Source: Clostridia bacterium (GTDB lineage Bacteria; Bacillota; Clostridia; Christensenellales; Aristaeellaceae). Taken from it: DNA of 64,000 bases. This document shows, one piece after another, positions 60,936 through 64,000 of this stretch. The position numbers and the translations under genes are program-made. Positions within the stretch are counted from its first letter, which is position 1, and each line of letters opens with the position of its first letter. The notes below the pieces were generated by a model that worked only from the letters and a program-made list of their open reading frames with translations, had not been told where the DNA came from and searched no databases. The DNA is taken from assembly GCA_017541105.1 (NCBI GenBank), contig JAFXZS010000019.1:1-64000 (forward strand). The letters run 5' to 3'.

Positions 60936-62087
60936 ATGGCGCAATCCATCTGGAATCTTGATTTTTCCCGGACAGTGCGGGACTTTGACTTTACACGGAA
61001 AGCCATGCAGGGGATCAGCCGCGTCGTCACATCGAAAGACTTTGAGGATATGGATGTGGATGCCATCTATGATTTCCTGCTGAACGAGATGGAGATCGTC
61101 GTTTTCCGGGACTATCTGAAGCGTTATATCTATGAACGGGCCGGCCTGAAGGAACCTTTTTCCAAAGTCACGGACGAGACATACACGGAAATCATCCTGG
61201 ATTCCTTTGACCAGAACCGGGCGCCGGTTTCGCTGATTCCCACGACGGTGAAACGCCGGGCAATGGTGAAACGGTGGCTGGACCAGGACAGTGTGAGCCG
61301 GCAGACGGTTTTTGCCCTGGGATTCGGCCTGCGTATGAGCGCGGCGGATGTCAGCGAATTCCTGAGCAAGGTAATCAAGGAAAGCGATTTTGACGACAGG
61401 GACCCCCGGGAATGCGTTTTCCGATACTGCTATTCGAAAAATCTTCCCTACGCGAAAGCTGTCAGCATCCTGAGCGCCGGGGCCGCGCCGGAAAGCGCGG
61501 AAGAGAAGGCATTGGCGGACAGAATCGCGGAACTGGGAAAGCGGGGAAACGATCAGGCGAAGAACAAGCGGATGCAGGCATTCGGGAAGGTTTACCGTGA
61601 AAGCCAGGAACTGGTTGCCGGCCTGTATCAGGAAGAATGCGATACGGGGGGCGGGAAGCGGATCTGGAAGCCGGAGGATATCAGGCCTTCCGATATTGAA
61701 AAGATGCTCTGTGACGGAATCCCGATGACATCCGGCGGTAACCGGATGAGAATGAGCAATTCCCTTCTGAACCGCCAGTTCCGGCAAAAAAGGATCACCC
61801 GTCAGCGGCTGGATTCGCTGCTCAAAGGGGAACTGGAGGTTGAACGGCACGACCTGATTACCCTGGAGTTTCTGGTCTGTTCCCAGCTGGAGGACGAGGA
61901 TCCCAGAAAACGCTGCCTGATCTATATCGACCGGATCAATGACGTGCTGGCCGGATGCAGCATGCAGTCCGTTTATCCAGCGAACCCGTACGAGGCGTTT
62001 ATCCTGATGTGCCTGCTGACAGAAATGCCGCTGCTGACGTACTACGACGTCTGGGAGAAATCGTATGGGGACGCGGACGAAAACTGA
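60936..62087 (+). CDS. Unknown protein encoded with the Sel1 kinase
   Basis: A 383-residue soluble protein without a signal peptide. It is helical and charged, with a basic segment near residues 200-235 and near 275-300 (NSLLNRQFRQKRITRQRLDS). No domain was recognised. GGAGGG precedes the start, and the gene lies 44 bp after the kinase stop, so the two are probably one unit. A kinase substrate or effector is the natural guess, but nothing in the sequence proves it. It has no counterpart beside the kinase at 12437. Confidence 0.8.
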   Translation: MAQSIWNLDFSRTVRDFDFTRKAMQGISRVVTSKDFEDMDVDAIYDFLLNEMEIVVFRDYLKRYIYERAGLKEPFSKVTDETYTEIILDSFDQNRAPVSLIPTTVKRRAMVKRWLDQDSVSRQTVFALGFGLRMSAADVSEFLSKVIKESDFDDRDPRECVFRYCYSKNLPYAKAVSILSAGAAPESAEEKALADRIAELGKRGNDQAKNKRMQAFGKVYRESQELVAGLYQEECDTGGGKRIWKPEDIRPSDIEKMLCDGIPMTSGGNRMRMSNSLLNRQFRQKRITRQRLDSLLKGELEVERHDLITLEFLVCSQLEDEDPRKRCLIYIDRINDVLAGCSMQSVYPANPYEAFILMCLLTEMPLLTYYDVWEKSYGDADEN

Positions 62088-62315
62088 AAGGCGTTTGTTC
62101 CCTTTTCACCCCGGAGCCTGTATGGAATCCTCTTTCCGGGTGCGCTGCATCCGGGAAGCCCTCCGTTTGTCCTGCCTGCCGGCAGGGCGTCAAAGGTTTC
62201 CGCTTTGGTTCGACAGGCTCTCACGCGGATGATAAGATCGCCTGAAAAACAGGGAACGATTGGTGCGTCCCCATCGTTCTGTTCCCTTCGTACCCATGGG
62301 AAAGCTCTCAAATCA

Positions 62316-62344
62316 TTGATAATTGGGCGCTTTCGTGATAAGAT
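62316..62344 (+). promoter_or_regulatory. Promoter of the antitoxin-like gene
   Basis: TTGATA (62316-62321), a 17-bp spacer and TAAGAT (62339-62344). The gap 62088-62480 also contains an imperfect inverted repeat (GGGAACGAT...ATCGTTC-TGTTCCC, 62249-62286) that could terminate the upstream operon. Confidence 0.5.
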
Positions 62345-62480
62345 AATACAGATCGATTTATGAAAAGGGATTTGCTGTAATCCGACTGCAAAAAGATAAT
62401 TCTGCTGATTGACCGGTATATAAAACACCATGAATCAGCAATGAGAAAGATGAATGAAATAAATCCGGAAGGCGATGATC

Positions 62481-62690
62481 ATGACCTTCACTACAAGAGC
62501 AAGCAGGGAAGCGTTGCGAAATCTGAATATTCCGCCTACAGTGTCCGGTTCAGTGTTTCGTGTGGTCATTACACCCATCGAAGAGGAGGCTCCCAATATT
62601 GTCTCCTTCAGAAATCTGAAAGGGATTGCCGGATGCGAGTTGACACTGGACGACGTCAAGAAGGAGAGACTTTGTGAAACTACTGATTGA
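62481..62690 (+). CDS. Antitoxin-like small protein
   Basis: A 69-residue protein, TFTTRASREALRNLNIPPTV at the start and DDVKKERLCETTD at the end. Size, position and a downstream PIN-domain start overlapping its end suggest an antitoxin of a type II pair. The family is not certain. The start at 62481 has GGAAGG at good spacing; the ATG at 62475 is closer to it. The partner toxin is broken after about eight residues, so this may be an orphan. Confidence 0.55.
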   Translation: MTFTTRASREALRNLNIPPTVSGSVFRVVITPIEEEAPNIVSFRNLKGIAGCELTLDDVKKERLCETTD

Positions 62691-62757
62691 TTCAAATGGA
62701 AACAGCTGGTTGCGATTGACTGCTTTCGGTGCTTTTTTATGCGTGAATTCCAGATAG
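62674..62757 (+). pseudogene. PIN-domain toxin truncated after its first strand
   Basis: A GTG start at 62674, six bases after AAGGAGAG and overlapping the antitoxin-like gene, opens with KLLIDSN, the first strand of a VapC PIN domain with its metal-binding Asp. After that the frame is unrelated and stops at 62757. A full toxin would be about 130 residues. From 62758 to 63023 there is no other gene, only two palindromic repeats. Confidence 0.6.
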
Positions 62758-62896
62758 CTCTGATTATCTCCTGAATCCGTGAAATTCAATTCCGGCAAAG
62801 CCGTCTGACGAAACAATCCGCGGATTCATCCGGAAAGTTTATCAGTATTCCCAAAGACTGGTCGCCAAACATGCTCAGTCTGAGAATTATCAACTC

Positions 62897-63011
62897 GAAA
62901 CGGCGGGACGGTGTTTTTCGTTTCAGAAGCACAGCTGATCCGAAATAGCGAAACGAGTGACATGAAAACGAAACGAAAAGAACCGTCCCCGTGTTTCAGT
63001 CCCCGTGTTTC
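62897..63011. repeat. 28-bp dispersed palindromic repeats, copies 5 and 6
   Basis: Copy 5 (62897-62924) is in reverse orientation with core CGGGACGGT; copy 6 (62970-62997) is forward with core ACCGTCCCC, followed by an extra right end at 63002-63011. The pair faces each other 45 bp apart just before the MATE gene start. Confidence 0.75.
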
Positions 63012-63023
63012 AAGGCTTGAAAA

Positions 63024-64000
63024 ATGATGAAGAAAACGAAAAACAGCTTTCTGGGCAGAAAGTATATCTCGATCCTGCGGGCGTCGATCATTGTGGAAGC
63101 TGTCGCCTATATCGTGACGCTTACCGATACGCTTGTGGCGGGCAATATGATCGGCACAGCCGCGCTGTCCGCCGTCGGTTTGGTGGCGCCTTTGGTTGGC
63201 ATATCGACTTTCCTGATGTCGGTTATCAATTCCGGCACCGTGCCGAAGTATTCCTATTATATCGGCCGATTTGACAGGAAGCGGGCGAATGAGTATTTCA
63301 GCCAGGGCATTCTGCTTGGACTGTCGCTTGGGGTGCTTTTTTTGTTCGTGTTCCTTGCCCTGAAGGACGCGATCATCGAGCGGTATGCCGTGCAGGCGGA
63401 TATGCTTCCGTATGTGCAGGATTACTATAGCGTCATCGTATTCTGCTTTGTGCTGGACCCTGTTATGGCGCTTCTGGATAATACGGCCATCGCCGACGGC
63501 GGCGAGAATCTGTCCGCCTTTGCCAATGTTTTTCAGATCATCTCCAACATAGCCCTTTCCATCCTGTTTTCCCGCCTCTGGGGCGTAAAGGGCATCGCTT
63601 ACGCGTCGCTTCTGGGAAAGGTGCTGTTTCTTGCGATCATATCCACATGGTTTTTCGGAAAGAAAAGCACTGTCAGGTTTGTGAAGCACTGGAGCATGAG
63701 GGACTGCGCAGAAATCATCCGCAGCGGTATCGTCCGCGCATCGTATTTTGCTCTGACCGGACTGATGGCGGCAACGCTGAACGCATTTGTACTTGCTCGG
63801 TTCGAGCCGTCTGTTCTCGCCCAAATGATCGTGGCGGAAAGGTATCTGGAAATATCGACGGTTTTTGCCGGCCTCTCCGCTGCCGTGCAGTCGCTGATCG
63901 GTACGCTGCGCGGGGAGAACAACACAAAAGCAATGCGCAGCCTGATGAAAATGGTGACCCGGATCATGGTATATGCCGGCGCCATCGTGACAGTCCTTTC
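63024..64000 (+). CDS. MATE-family efflux transporter, partial (cut by window end)
   Basis: The frame is open from ATG 63024 (or 63027) to the end of the window, giving the first 325 residues. It begins KKTKNSFLGRKYISILRASI and has at least eight hydrophobic helices with segments usual for MATE proteins (LTDTLVAGNMIGTAALSAVG, then AIADGGENLSAFANVFQIIS). It is not closely alike to the MATE at 50502. There is no clear ribosome site; the two palindromic repeats end 13 bp before the start and may have replaced the native leader. The C-terminus lies outside. Confidence 0.85.
   Translation, partial: MMKKTKNSFLGRKYISILRASIIVEAVAYIVTLTDTLVAGNMIGTAALSAVGLVAPLVGISTFLMSVINSGTVPKYSYYIGRFDRKRANEYFSQGILLGLSLGVLFLFVFLALKDAIIERYAVQADMLPYVQDYYSVIVFCFVLDPVMALLDNTAIADGGENLSAFANVFQIISNIALSILFSRLWGVKGIAYASLLGKVLFLAIISTWFFGKKSTVRFVKHWSMRDCAEIIRSGIVRASYFALTGLMAATLNAFVLARFEPSVLAQMIVAERYLEISTVFAGLSAAVQSLIGTLRGENNTKAMRSLMKMVTRIMVYAGAIVTVL

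Overview
The window reads as chromosome from an anaerobic, low-to-mid GC Firmicute of the Clostridia type, probably a gut or rumen commensal. This is inference from strong AGGAGG-type ribosome sites, sigma-A-like promoters, ferredoxin-type redox proteins, many secreted proteins with short signal peptides, eukaryotic-type Ser/Thr kinases with Sel1 repeats, and glycan-uptake genes. I cannot name the species from sequence alone.

Layout. 1-660 is a tRNA-Ala(CGC) gene embedded in 158-bp tandem tRNA-derived repeats. 0.7-9.4 kb is a patchwork of accessory genes (secreted SH3-type protein, DUF234-type ATPase, VapBC toxin-antitoxin pair, GNAT, NapH-like ferredoxin protein) mixed with gene fragments and a tRNA-Ala 3' relic, so it looks like an old integration or decay zone. 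9.6-11.1 kb has no convincing protein gene; it is packed with hairpins and forms two consecutive domains of about 650 nt, each closed by a long-range helix, followed by a zinc-ribbon protein gene. 11.5-14.3 kb carries a secreted transglutaminase-like protein and a kinase fused to a similar domain. 14.6-15.4 kb has two small double-glycine-leader peptides. 15.9-28.3 kb is a mixed region: HAD, aldo/keto reductase, rhodanese lipoprotein, CotH, XRE-HD regulator, flavodoxin, a decayed amino-acid ABC transporter, and a tight operon of ylxP, Nudix-NTF2, yaiI and thpR. 29.7-30.3 kb has two more leader peptides.

30.5-38.5 kb is one minus-strand operon: LacI regulator, GH31 alpha-glucosidase, GH65 phosphorylase, two sugar permeases and a sugar-binding protein, for import and breakdown of an alpha-glucoside. 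A 16-bp sequence in the lacI promoter region recurs exactly inside the GH31 gene. 38.7-44.4 kb is a plus-strand, overlap-coupled cluster: ABC exporter with an unusual N-terminal domain, HD phosphohydrolase, NeuD-like acyltransferase fused to a carrier protein, adenylate-forming ligase, then a 44-aa double-glycine peptide. 44.7-50.3 kb holds an MBL hydrolase, a GH2 enzyme, an apparently exported aspartate 4-decarboxylase, an isochorismatase and a DUF2442 protein. 50.5-53.7 kb is a three-gene operon (MATE exporter, adenosylhomocysteinase-like protein, cupin). 53.9-62.1 kb returns to envelope and signalling: D,D-carboxypeptidase, Sel1/leucine-rich secreted protein, an intact transglutaminase, a second kinase fused to Sel1 repeats, and a conserved-looking unknown. 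The right end has a broken PIN-type toxin pair and a MATE gene cut by the window edge.

Themes: (1) a duplicated large structured RNA with an adjacent zinc-ribbon protein; (2) six dispersed double-glycine-type leader peptides, three of which share an upstream element at a fixed distance; (3) related extracytoplasmic modules reused among kinases and transglutaminase-like proteins, with the catalytic triad lost in two of three copies; (4) a 28-bp imperfect palindrome (GAAAC...GTTTC) scattered in at least six places. All functional statements rest on reading motifs by eye; no database search was possible.
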